Source: Balaenoptera acutorostrata (lineage: Eukaryota > Chordata > Mammalia > Artiodactyla > Balaenopteridae). From it: DNA of 64,000 nucleotides. Every line of letters starts with the position of its first letter. Position 1 is the stretch's first letter. Where the stretch lies: positions 26,370,942 through 26,434,941 of the forward strand of contig NC_080078.1 of the NCBI RefSeq assembly GCF_949987535.1, in the 5' to 3' direction. The notes under the pieces were generated by a model. The model was not told where the DNA came from. It did no database searches and worked only from the letters and a program-made list of their open reading frames with translations. Both the position numbers and the translations under genes were made by a program. This document shows positions 54,434 through 64,000 of the stretch, one piece after another.

Positions 54434-55110
54434 TGTATTAGTTGTCTATGGCTGCCATGACAAATGATCACTAATTTATTGGCTTAAAAAGAATACAAAT
54501 ATATTATTTTATAGTTCTGGAGTCAGAGGTTTGACATGGGTCTCACTGGGCAATAAACAAGGTGTCAGCAGGACTGATGCTCTAGGGAAGAATCTGTTTC
54601 TTCTCTTTTCTTTTCTTTCTTTTTTTTTTACTTTTTGGCTGCATTGTACGGCATATGGGATCTTAGTTCCCCAACCAGGGATCGAACCCACACCCCCTGC
54701 AGTGGAAGCACAGAGTCTCAACCACTGGACCACCAGGGAAGTCCCAGAATCTGTTTCCTTGCCTTTTCTAGCTTCTAGTGGTCGCCTACACTCCTTGGCC
54801 TATAGCCACTTCCTCCATTTTCAAAGCTAGCCATGACAAGTTGAGTCCTTTTATGGTGCATCTCTCTGACTCTTCGTCCTTCACATCTCTCTCTGACCCA
54901 GTCAAGAAAGCCTCTCTCATTTTAAGGGCTCATGTGATTAGATTGGGTCCACTCGGGAAATCCCTTATAATCTTCTCATCTCAAAGTCTGTACCTTAATT
55001 CCATCTGCAACAATAATTCCTGTTTGCTGTATGAGGTAACATATTCATAGGTTCTGAGGATTAGGGTGTAAGCATCTTTTGGGGACCTTTATTCAGTAAA
55101 TCACAGTGTA
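54434..55110 (-). mobile_element. MaLR-type LTR, antisense, split by a SINE
   Basis: GTGTATTAGTTGTCTATGGC, TTATAGTTCTGGAGTCAGAG, then after the SINE TTTCTAGCTTCTAGTGGTCG, GATTAGATTGGGTCCACTCG. Diverged. Confidence 0.7.
54601..54745 (-). mobile_element. CHR-type tRNA SINE, short form
   Basis: TTTTGGCTGCATTGTACGGC, TTAGTTCCCCAACCAGGGAT, TGGACCACCAGGGAAGTCCC. A perfect 12-bp duplication AGAATCTGTTTC flanks it (54589-54600, 54746-54757). Confidence 0.94.
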
Positions 55111-55339
55111 TATAATAGAAGGGACCAAATGAACCTACTGCGGAGGGTCCCAGGATGGGGTCATTATCATCCTCGTGGGCAAAATCTGTGTTCTGTAGAA
55201 AGGGACCTAGTTTTAGTGAAGGAGGTGAGGCAACCAAGCAGTAAGACTGCCCTCCTGCTCACTGGGTATCGTCCACCCCACCCAGCTCAGTGCCAACAGC
55301 CATGGCACAACACCCTTAGCTGACAGCATGACTCAAGTT

Positions 55340-55660
55340 AAAATAAAATGTTGGCTCTGCCCCTTACTGGCTTGTGCCCTTGGAAAAGTTGCTTACATTC
55401 TCTGAGTTTTTCCTTTTTTGTTTGTAAAGTGTGTCTAATAACCCTAGCTTGCAATATTTGTTCACTCCACAATAACTATCTGCAAGGCTGGTAAGCTGGT
55501 TATGTGACCTTTCCCACCGTCAAGGTCCGTCATCTGTTAAGCGGGGATAATAATAAAGGTTACTCATTGGCTGTGGTGAGGGCTGAATGACAGGTTGTGT
55601 GTAAGGCTCTTAGTGTGGTACCTGGTACATCATAAGGACAGTGAGGTCTTGGTGAGTGTC
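55340..55660 (+). repeat. Two diverged MIR pieces
   Basis: GTTGGCTCTGCCCCTTACTG and GCTTACATTCTCTGAGTTTT; then CATCTGTTAAGCGGGGATAA, GTGTGGTACCTGGTACATCA. Confidence 0.65.
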
Positions 55661-55689
55661 AATTATCACAACTACTATCACCGTCATCA

Positions 55690-56170
55690 TGATCAGCATC
55701 CTCCTCCTCATCATTACCATCATCATCACATCATCATTATCATCTTCTGCATCATCAGCATCAGCATCGCCACCATGACCATCACCAGCATCACCACCAT
55801 CAGCATCAGCATCGCCACCATGACCATCACCAGCATCACCACCATCAGCATCAGCATCGCCACCATGACCATCACCAGCATCACCACCATCAGCATCAGC
55901 ATCGCCACCATGACCATCACCAGCATCACCACCATCAGCATCAGCATCGCCACCATGACCATCACCAGCATCACCACCATCAGCATCAGCATCGCCACCA
56001 TGACCATCACCAGCATCACCACCATCAGCATCAGCATCGCCACCATGACCATCACCAGCATCACCATCATCAGCATCAGCATCACCACCATGACCATCAC
56101 CAGCATCACCATCACCATCATCAACATCACCACCATGACCATCAGCAGCAGCAGCATCACCACCACCGTC
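55690..56170 (+). repeat. VNTR, exact 45-bp unit, about eight copies, with trinucleotide-phase flanks
   Basis: The unit is CAGCATCAGCATCGCCACCA plus TGACCATCACCAGCATCACC plus ACCAT. The CpG inside the unit recurs at 55768, 55813, 55858, 55903, 55948, 55993 and 56038, exactly 45 apart; the eighth unit has CAC in its place. Flanks are (ATC/ACC)n. Because the unit is 15 codons long, frames stay open on both strands for 150-200 codons (repeating TISISIATMTITSIT on plus). This is a satellite artefact, not a gene. Confidence 0.95.
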
Positions 56171-57960
56171 AAAAGAGAAATCAGACAACCTTAGGCCGAC
56201 ACCACAGCTGGAGCTGCGGATAGGGAAGGACAGAGGCGATCGGCCCCAGGAGCCCCTGCCCCAACTTTACCTCCCTCCCCAGAACTCCCTTCACTGGGAA
56301 TACCCTACCTCTTACACCATCCCATTCCATGCCTTTTAAGGAGAATGAGAAGCACTAAAAAGCTGTGTGTCCTACCTGCATCGTCCACAAAACTAGTCTT
56401 AGGTCTGGAGGGAAGGGGGAGGGAGATCATATTAAGGTAGTGGAAAGCAATTCTTTTTTTTTAAACGACGATTCTAGAATATTACCCTTCAAGGAATCAC
56501 CTCAGAACGCCCTATGCTTCCAATAATACCAACATTCCTCAAGCCTTTTAAAACTTTTATTAGACTCCAATATGGTGATTAAATCCTTCCTGGAATAAGG
56601 AGAGGTATTAATAAACAAACTCTTCTTTGATCATTGCTTTCAAATCAGTTTATGAGCCATTCCAGAAAAGCAGTTTAACACATTTATATTCACTTTTTTA
56701 TATTCATGTGATTTGATTACCCACTTTATTTGGCTCAGAACGACCTTTCCAAACCTCAAACTCCCTCTCCAAGGCAAAGGTTTATCACCATTGAGGATGT
56801 TCACAAGACTTCAACACAGATTGGGACTGCAGTTCCCAAGGGAGATTTCCAGAAAGGTTTTCATTTGAATAATGTGTGTGTTACCTCTGGGGTGGGGCTT
56901 TGAAGGAAATGACACATGAGTTCTGACAGTTTATCTAACAATCTGTAATGTCATTTTTTCATTATTCAGTGTCCTCACCCCAACACATCTAAGTGACCTT
57001 CAATGAGTCATCAAATCACTCTGTTGTATTTCTCCAACCCCAAGCAGAAGGGCTCAGACTGGTTTCTGAGGTCCTTAAAGACCCTACAAGAGAATATTCT
57101 CCCTAATTCAGAGGGAATTGGTAAGAATGTCGAATTACAACCATGGAAATTGATAACCCTGTAATAACAATAAGGTAATTGTCCAATTAAAATTGCATAG
57201 ACAACTAATGTTTTTTGGTACTTCTGCAGGTTCATCCTATTATTCAAGGTTCATTTCTTTAAAAATGGTCCTCCAGCCCTGCAATCTCAGAAAGACTTCA
57301 TGAATATAGACAATTATGAATCTATCCTGAGCTGTGATTCATGCATCTTTTACTAAGACTCCCTAACACTTCCAATTTACAAACCAATTCAGAAGTAAGC
57401 AGAGGGCCCAGGTCACGCAAGGATGGGTAGAGAACCAGACAGTGCTGCTTAAAAGCCTGCTTGGCGGGGCTAAGATGATTAGAATCTAGAGGAAAATAAA
57501 TTGGGACTGTCTAAAGTAATATTTCAGTTTTTAAAAATTGCTTAGCCTGGAAATCATGTGGCTCATTTCATCCCTCACTGGCTGGAAACTTAACTGGAGA
57601 GATAAACTGCTTGGAGAACATTATTTTATTTCAGAAAGTTCAAGACCGAGGAATAGCCTGGGATAAATCCTTTTCTGAGCTGGGGTGGTTTGGGTGTGAT
57701 TTGGGATGCTTGAGGGTCAGAGAAAACCAGCCAGGAAAGTCTGTGCATGGGCTGTGTGCAAGCATGAGTGGGCCAAGTTCAATGTTCAACAACACGGGCT
57801 GCAAGCTGGGAAGCCAGAGGGAGAGTTGGATCATGGCAGAAGAAGAAAGGACACAAATGTGGAAATGGACTTGCTGGATTGAAAGTCCAGCATGAGAAGT
57901 AAGATAAGCCCCTAAACAGAAAGAAAGCAAAAGCGTAGGACAAAAGGCAAAAGCATCGGA
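56171..57960. other. 1.8 kb without recognised repeats
   Basis: The longest repeat-poor stretch of the upstream intron; AT-rich, with homeodomain- and POU-like words (AATTGTCCAATTAAAATTGC at 57177-57196, ATTCATGTGATTTGATTACC at 56702-56721). No coding frame with splice sites. It may include non-coding elements under constraint; untested. Confidence 0.4.
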
Positions 57961-57972
57961 CTAGAAATACTC

Positions 57973-57976
<4 letters not shown>

Positions 57977-58058
<82 letters not shown>
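57977..58058 (+). repeat. (AT)41 microsatellite
   Basis: About 82 bases of pure AT dinucleotide, self-complementary. It directly abuts an old LINE fragment. Confidence 0.97.
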
Positions 58059-58061
<3 letters not shown>

Positions 58062-58069
58062 AACTAGAT

Positions 58070-58575
58070 TCCATACTTTGCTCAGATTTCCTTAGTTTTT
58101 ACCTAATGTCCTTTTTTTGTTCCAGGATCCTATCCAGGACACCCCATGACATTTAATCATCATGTCTCCTTAGACTCCTCTTGGCTGTGACAGTTTCTCA
58201 GAGTGTCCTTGTTTTTGATGGCAACGTTGACAGTTTTGAGGAGGATTCATCAGATGATTTTGTAGAATGTCCCTCCACTGGGATCTGTCTGCTGTTTTTC
58301 TGTTGATTAGACTGGGGTTATGGGTTTGCAAGAGGAAGACCACAGAGGGAGAGTGTCATTCTCACTGTCTTCTATCAAGGGCACTCTAAAGGTCACTCTT
58401 GATGTTGAGCTGGATCACCTGGCCGAATTCATAATTGTCAGGTTTCTCCCCCCTACTCTTTTCCATACCGTACTGTTTAGAAGGAAGTCACTAAGCACAG
58501 CCCACGCTGACAGGGTGGGGACTGATGAGCACTTCTTTGAGGGCAGCATATGGTATTATTTTTATAAATAGAAAA
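58070..58575. repeat. Old LINE-1-like fragment
   Basis: TAATGTCCTTTTTTTGTTCC, CATCATGTCTCCTTAGACTC, TTTTGTAGAATGTCCCTCCA, AGACTGGGGTTATGGGTTTG, AAGTCACTAAGCACAGCCCA. The order agrees with the piece at 51455-51640. Confidence 0.55.
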
Positions 58576-58930
58576 ATATTCCCACATTAGAAGGTGAGGA
58601 GGATCACATGCCAGTGGATCCAAAACCCAGAACTTCTGTGTGTCCCAGCTAGAACTGGGGGTGTGGCAAGGGCCAGCTCCCCAGCAACGCTGCAAGAGAT
58701 GCAAAATCTGAGTGCTCAAGTCCAAACGTCAACTTGATTTCAACAAAGCTGAAGATGCCAAAAAGCTGGGTGTAAAAACTAGGCAAAATTTCAGCCAGTT
58801 GGGATACTTTTCATAGGCAGTGATTTTTATCCTAACCAGCATCCCTTTTCAACACTCAGGGCTCCACCCCCTCAGGGGGTCCTTCCTCTGTGGGACCTTG
58901 GGCAAATGACTTGGCCTCAGATGTTCTGAA
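58576..58930. other. Intronic sequence, no recognised element
   Basis: Only a MIR scrap (CCTTGGGCAAATGACTTGGC at 58897-58916). Confidence 0.45.
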
Positions 58931-58934
58931 GGGC

Positions 58935-59640
58935 TTTTCATATATTCAACGTACCTACCATAGGCCAAGCAATGTTCTGGGCACTAGGCACACAGAAATG
59001 CAGCATTCATCCTAGTGGGGACGATGGGCAGCAAGTAAAAAAATAAACAACATCCTTTAAGTTGACAGGACTATGCAGAGAGTAAAATGTGGTTATGGTC
59101 TGGTAAGCGATTGACAGGGCCTCCTTCAGACAGTGGGGCTGAGGAAGACCCCTCTGAGAAAGTGACATTTGAGCTGACACTAAATGACCAAGAGGAGCCA
59201 GCCTGGGAAGATAGAAGGAAAGAATGTTACCAGCAGATGGAACAGCAAGTGCGGGAGCCCTGAGAGGGGAACCAGCTTCATGCTCAAGAACAGAGAAAAG
59301 GCCAGTGTGGGTGGAACAAAATGAGAACAGGGGAGGGTGTGACACGATGGAGAGACAGGAAGGGGCCAGATAATGCAAGGCCTTGTGGAAAGTTGGATTT
59401 TATTCCCAGTGGTTGACCTACAGAAGGATTCTAAGCAGGGGAGAGATGAGATCGCTATCTCCCATGAGAGAGGGTGTAGAGGTAGGGAGCAGGCATCAAG
59501 GTAGGAAGACCAGCTTCCTGCAATTGCCTCACAGAGTTGGAGAATTAAATGCAGCATAATGTGTGCAAATTGCTTAGTCCAGGGCTTGGTCATAGAAAGT
59601 GATCAGTAAATGAAATAAAATACATGCAGTCAATAAATGC
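58935..59640 (+). repeat. Old LINE fragment (L2/CR1-class) plus MIR end
   Basis: ATATTCAACGTACCTACCAT, AAGTGACATTTGAGCTGACA, GGAACAGCAAGTGCGGGAGC, AAAGGCCAGTGTGGGTGGAA, GGGCCAGATAATGCAAGGCC, TGGATTTTATTCCCAGTGG. MIR end at 59505-59640 (GCTTAGTCCAGGGCTTGG). Confidence 0.65.
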
Positions 59641-59917
59641 ATGACTGCAGTTATGCAGATGCTTCCTGCTTCTTCCAGCTCAGCCACAGACACCTCTGTA
59701 GCTCCCACTCTCCATGGACTTTTGCAGAAGGTGATTCAGCCCCTCAGTTGCTGGCTGTCCTGTTCCCACAGACAGGGCTGTCTGGCCTGGGGTGTGGCAA
59801 ATGGGTGGCAGGGAGGCTGAGCATTTTGGGGGTACACACACACCCAGGCACACAAGATGGGGTCTGAAACATTGGCCCAGGCCCCAGAGTTAGGACTGGA
59901 GTGTGTCCTCCTTAAAG

Positions 59918-60488
59918 GATAACGGAATATGCCACCCCAAAACATGCCCCTTTGGCATAGGATTATTTTGAGATGAAGGCAATGGAGAGAAAAAAAAGAT
60001 ACAAGAAAAGCTCTCTGCCCTCCTTGATTTGCCTACAAGCAGGACATCAATTTATAATAAAGAGGTCTCCCCTCCCCTCTGTACCAGGAAGGAGAGAAAT
60101 TAATCACTGGGAACAACTCTAGATCCTCATCAGCCTGGAGATGGCTCCAGAAAAATCTATACAACAAACTTAGACTAACTAGTCCTTATTGTCCATTAGT
60201 TTCCCCCATCTACCTACCTTCTCATAAGAAACTCAAAGTCCCTTTTCTTTGTCTTGCCAGTACTCTAGAAATGTATTGTTCTTCTGTTAAGATGCTATAT
60301 CAGCCCGAGTTCTAACCACTGTTATGAGTTACTCATCACTCCCAGGTATATGTGTGATGCACATGTTAATAAACTCCTGTTTATTTTTCTCTTGTGAATC
60401 TGTCTTTTGTCAGTCTCATTTACAGGGCTCCAGCCAGGGAGCCTGAGATGGGTAGAGGACAAATTTTTTTTCCCTTCCCCACACCTGG
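59918..60488 (+). mobile_element. Decayed ERV LTR (family unassigned)
   Basis: GGAATATGCCACCCCAAAAC, CCCCTTTGGCATAGGATTAT, then GTTAATAAACTCCTGTTTAT as poly(A) region, CTGTCTTTTGTCAGTCTCAT and the end TTTTTCCCTTCCCCACA. No internal genes. Confidence 0.6.
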
Positions 60489-60489
60489 T

Positions 60490-61760
60490 TGGCACCTCCT
60501 AAAGTAGGTGCATGTAACTGAGGGCCACACTCTTGTTTGGCGGAGGATGGGGAAAAAAATGCTGAATCTGGAGTGGGTCACTGAGAGCAAAAGAAAAACG
60601 AGGTCAGAATGAAGGGTACCAAGGGATAACCTTGAGGTGATAAACATCTGGGGAAAGGTAGGAAAAGCTAGACTCTGTGGTGTGGAGAGGAGCAGAGGAA
60701 ATTGTCATCAATATTCCCAAGGCTGGAAAACTCCACCATGAGTCACAAAGTGCCCACGTCAAGAAACAGCTATTTTGAGCCCAGCTAGAGGGTGGGGCAC
60801 TGTCTGCCTTTACTGAGATGGGTGAGTGGCTGAGCCAGGCCTTTAGCTATTCAAGTCACTGCTTCCTCTAAACAGAATCTCAATCAACTGAGTGCTGAGA
60901 GTCTAGACCACCTGACTGCACAGAAAATGAAATCTAAACCATTCTGTAGCTCCGGGTTTGTCAAGCCTAGAAGGTCTGCTCCAGAAGAAGCTGGAACCTG
61001 CAGAGAGAACTTTGCCAAAGGGAAGACAGGCAATCCCTTTGAGAAGACGGGGTGTGAACAGCAATTTCCTGCTCCTGGCAGCTCATCCACCCACTTTGTT
61101 CGAGGCATTTAGATTCTAAATGTCACATGATGATGTCCCCGACATGAAGTGGACATTTGGTGATTTTTGCCTCCCAGCATCCATTCACCTTTCCTTGGCA
61201 AGAGGACCCCCATTTTAGTTGGGGAATCGATGCAGGCACCACTCCTGGGTCTTGGGAATTGTTGAGCTGACCCTGCCAGGGTGTGGTGTTCTGTTTCCCC
61301 AGACCCCTGGGGCTCATTCAGATGGGCATGAAGCTCCATAACAAAAGCCAAGTAATCAGGCCCTGAGCTTTTGTGTGAACTCTTGGAGGGAGAGAAACCC
61401 TGCCTGGTTTCCTGCTGGCCTTGGACCTCTCAGAACATGGATCCTGAGGGCAAACCTTCATGGAAGGGAGAAAGGCCAAGAGATGGAGAGATGGAGAGAA
61501 GCAGATGAACCCTGGATCGACTTCTAGAGTAACAGAACCCAGTGCATTCTCTTTTTACTTAAGCAGTTTGTTTTCTGTTGCATATAACAGAAATATGTTG
61601 CATATAATGGTCACATAAATACTCCACATCGTCTAAGAGAAATGAGTAAGGAGGAGCAGCAGAGGGTGGAAATGCCTCTGAGGTAACAGGGCTGTGGATT
61701 CAGGGCAATCCTTGTGTCTCCCCTGTCCATAGTCAAAAATGCAAACATGATCGTCTCCTA
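60490..61760. other. Intronic sequence, no recognised element
   Basis: No repeat or coding signal recognised; a direct repeat GTTGCATATAACAGAAATAT / GTTGCATATAATGG is at 61577-61610. Confidence 0.4.
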
Positions 61761-61761
61761 A

Positions 61762-62098
61762 GGCAGGGATTGCAAACTACAGCCCACGGGCCAAGTCCAG
61801 ACCACCACTGTTTTTGTACAGCCTGTGAGCTAAGAATGGTTTTTACGTTTTTTACATATTGGGAAAAAATCAAAAGAAAAATAATAGTTTGTGACATGTG
61901 AAAATTACACAAAATTCACATTTCAGTGTCCCTAAATAAAGCTTTATTGGAATGTAGCCATGCCCATTTGTTTATGTATTATCTATGGCTGCTTTCACAC
62001 TACAACAGAGCTGAATGGTTGGAATAGAGACCATCTGACTTCAAAGACAAAATATTTACTGTTAGCCCATTAAAAGAAGGTTTGCAGACCTCTGTCCT
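61762..62098 (+). repeat. hAT-type nonautonomous element (Arthur1-like), copy 3
   Basis: GCAAACTACAGCCCACGGGC, AAAGCTTTATTGGAATGTAG, ATTATCTATGGCTGCTTTCA, AGACCATCTGACTTCAAAG. Same order as copies 1 and 2. Confidence 0.75.
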
Positions 62099-62099
62099 A

Positions 62100-62470
62100 A
62101 AGGATTCTTTAGACAAAGGAGATTTTGTAACTAGCCTTTTATAAACTAGGCTACTAAGGGCTTTAAGTTCCAAACTTACTATGCACAGAAACGTGTTAAA
62201 ACGATTGGCTTTTCTTGCCAAGTAAAAATGAGAAGAATTGCTAATTATTTATAGAAACTTGTTTAGAAGAAACTCCGTTTTAAGCTTTTAAGGTTGTAAA
62301 CCAGAAGTACTATCCAGAACTCAAAAATAATCCCAAAGGCAACAGCAATGATATATTCAATTTCAGTAATGGTTATTTATTTTCCCATAACCACAAAAAT
62401 TCTATTTCTAGTATCTTCTATCTTTTAAATAATCCAAGAACTAATATAAGCCATAATTGAAATGAACTTA
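62100..62470. other. Intronic sequence, no recognised element
   Basis: AT-rich, nothing recognised. Confidence 0.4.
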
Positions 62471-62474
62471 ACAG

Positions 62475-62715
62475 TAAGAATAACAATAGCTATTATTTAT
62501 TAAGCCTTTACTATTTGCAGGCAGAGTTTGAACATTTTACTTATATTCACACATTTAATTGTCCCAACCACTGCACTGGGTAGATACTATTATTCTACCC
62601 ATTTGGTAGATGAGAAAACTAAGGCACAGAGGCAAGGTAAGTAATTTGCCTACTGTCACACAGCCTGAAAATACTGGTGCCAGGATTCAAACCCCTGTAA
62701 ACTGGTCCCCTAAAT
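62475..62715 (-). repeat. MIR SINE, near complete
   Basis: AATAGCTATTATTTATTAAG, CCATTTGGTAGATGAGAAAA, AGTAATTTGCCTACTGTCAC, AGGATTCAAACCCCTG. Confidence 0.9.
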
Positions 62716-62770
62716 TGGACTACACTATGGGGAAGACTATCTCAGCTTTATTTAAGAGAGATGGGGGGGG

Positions 62771-62907
62771 GGGATTCCCTGGCGGTCCAGTGGTTAGGAC
62801 TCAGTGCTTTCACTGCCAGGGCCCCGGGTTCAATCCCTGGTCGGGGAAACAAAATCCTGCAAGCTGCATGATGAAGCCAAAAAAATAAAAAAATAAAAAT
62901 AATAAAA
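62771..62907 (+). mobile_element. CHR-type tRNA SINE, short form (first of a head-to-tail pair)
   Basis: GGGATTCCCTGGCGGTCCAG, CCGGGTTCAATCCCTGGTCG, A/T-rich tail. Preceded by a run of about ten G. Confidence 0.92.
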
Positions 62908-63057
62908 GAGAACTTCCCCGGTGGTCCAGTGGTTAAGACTCTGTGCTTCCACTGCCGGGGGCACGGCTTCAATCCCTGATCAGGGAAGTTTTGCACGCTG
63001 TGCAGTGCAGCAAAAAAACCAAAAAACCAAAAACAAAAAGAGAGAGAGAGAGAGAGA
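62908..63057 (+). mobile_element. CHR-type tRNA SINE, short form, with (AG)n tail end
   Basis: GAGAACTTCCCCGGTGGTCC, GCTTCAATCCCTGATCAGGG, tail of AACC/AAAAC words, then an AG run at 63040-63057. It probably entered the tail of the SINE before it. Confidence 0.9.
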
Positions 63058-63059
63058 TG

Positions 63060-63482
63060 AGGGTAACAAGATTTCACCTGATGAAACAAAATTCATATTT
63101 TATGGCAAGACAAGAAAATTTAAACGTAAAATTGTTCTCTGCCTGTTTGGGCCTCCTCCCTCTCCTTTAGTGTGTGTTGTACCTCTGCATTAACCAGACC
63201 TCCTTAGGAGATAACCTTCCTTATTTATCTTGTAAGGGACCACAGTGACCCATGACCTACTACTCACTTTGTACGTGTGTAAACTGTCAATAATACATCA
63301 TTTGATGTATAACCCTTTATCTCAAAAACTTATGTTAACTGTGCTTTGACCTCTAACGGGTAGAATATTCCTCAGAGCTTTCTGAAAGACTGTCTCCTGG
63401 GTTAAAATCCACAGGTTGGCTCCAATAAAATTTTCCATTTCTTTCTTAGATTCACTATTGATTAATTTTTCATCAACACACT
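63060..63482 (+). mobile_element. ERV class I-like LTR (limits approximate)
   Basis: TGTAAGGGACCACAGTGACC, CTCAGAGCTTTCTGAAAGAC, TGTCTCCTGGGTTAAAATCC, GGCTCCAATAAAATTTTCCA (poly(A) region), end CATCAACACA. Related in its 3' part to 14750-14800. Confidence 0.55.
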
Positions 63483-63721
63483 ATAGTCTGAAATTTAATT
63501 AGTAGCACAATGCAGTGCATACTTTTTTTAAAACTTCTTAGAACGTCAGCTTTTCTGGAAAATGTCTTTCCTCTGAACCTTCTACATAGTCATGTTAGGC
63601 AACGGACCCCCACCCCTCTCCAATCTCCCACATCTGATTGGACCGGGTATGGACATCTGACCCAAGTGGACCAATAGGCTCTTCCCTGAGACTTTGGTAC
63701 TGAGATTAAGATTCCAGCCTT

Positions 63722-64000
63722 AGGACTTCCCTGGTGGGGTAGTGGTTAAGAATCTGCCTGCCAGTGCAGGGGACACGAGTTCGATCCCTGGTCCAGGAAG
63801 ATCCCACGTGCTGTGAAGCAACTAAGCCTGTGCATCACAACTACTGGGCTTGCGCTCTGGAGCCCGCAAGCCACAACTATTGAGCCCACGCACCTAGGGC
63901 CCGTGCTCCGCAACAAAAGAAGCCCCCACTCGCCACAGCTAGAGAAAGCCTGCGTGCAGCAACGAAGACCCAACGCAGCCAAAAATAAATAAATAAATGA
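63722..64000 (+). mobile_element. CHR-type tRNA SINE, long form, older variant, running to the window edge
   Basis: TAGGACTTCCCTGGTGGGGT, GTTCGATCCCTGGTCCAGGA, CCACAACTATTGAGCCCACG, AAGACCCAACGCAGCC and (AAAT)n tail. The right flank is outside the window. A CCAATAGG-type repeat scrap precedes it (63615-63715). Confidence 0.92.

Noticed and set aside
55595..56194. 199-codon plus frame and 148-192-codon minus frames
   Set aside because: They lie on the 45-bp VNTR; periodic low-complexity peptides on both strands, no gene context.

Overview
The window is vertebrate nuclear DNA, most likely from a cetacean. It is intron-rich, has no operon-like gene packing, and carries 22 copies or pieces of tRNA-derived SINEs of the CHR type (cetacean, hippo, ruminant). 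Several are long forms that look like the cetacean CHR-2 type, with clean target-site duplications and little divergence. Ruminant Bov-B and Bov-tA elements were not seen. The organism call rests on repeat recognition, not on a database search.

One protein-coding gene is supported: BMERB1 (formerly C16orf45, bMERB domain-containing protein 1), on the minus strand. Five coding exons read in order from high to low coordinates: 43939-43816, 10921-10848, 5280-5166, 3826-3744 and 1261-1149. The 3' UTR runs down to about position 1, where an AATAAA signal lies on the minus strand. All exons have AG/GT borders and matching phases. Together they encode residues 36-204 of a 204-residue protein. The N-terminal 35 residues lie on one or more exons I could not find, probably beyond 64000. 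From 43940 to 64000 I see only intron.

Layout. 1-11000: the four 3'-terminal exons, with short introns holding two minisatellites, MIR/L2, hAT fossils and one ERV LTR. 10922-43815: a 32.9 kb intron packed with SINEs, MaLR LTRs, at least five class I ERV-like LTRs, L1 pieces and MIRs. Its most informative locus is 24538-26739, where a solo LTR was hit first by a 1.2 kb processed retrocopy of an unidentified transcript and also by a CHR SINE. 43940-64000: upstream intron with MIRs, MaLR LTRs, a deleted Tigger element, a 45-bp-unit VNTR (55690-56170), an (AT)41 tract and further SINEs.

No prokaryotic, CRISPR, operon or defence-type system is present. Open frames elsewhere are chance frames in repeats, UTR or intron. 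The points most worth a second look are the nested retrocopy, the CaaX-like tail of BMERB1, the VNTR, a perfect 26-bp palindrome, a SINE-L1 chimera and a perfect 44-bp tandem duplication.
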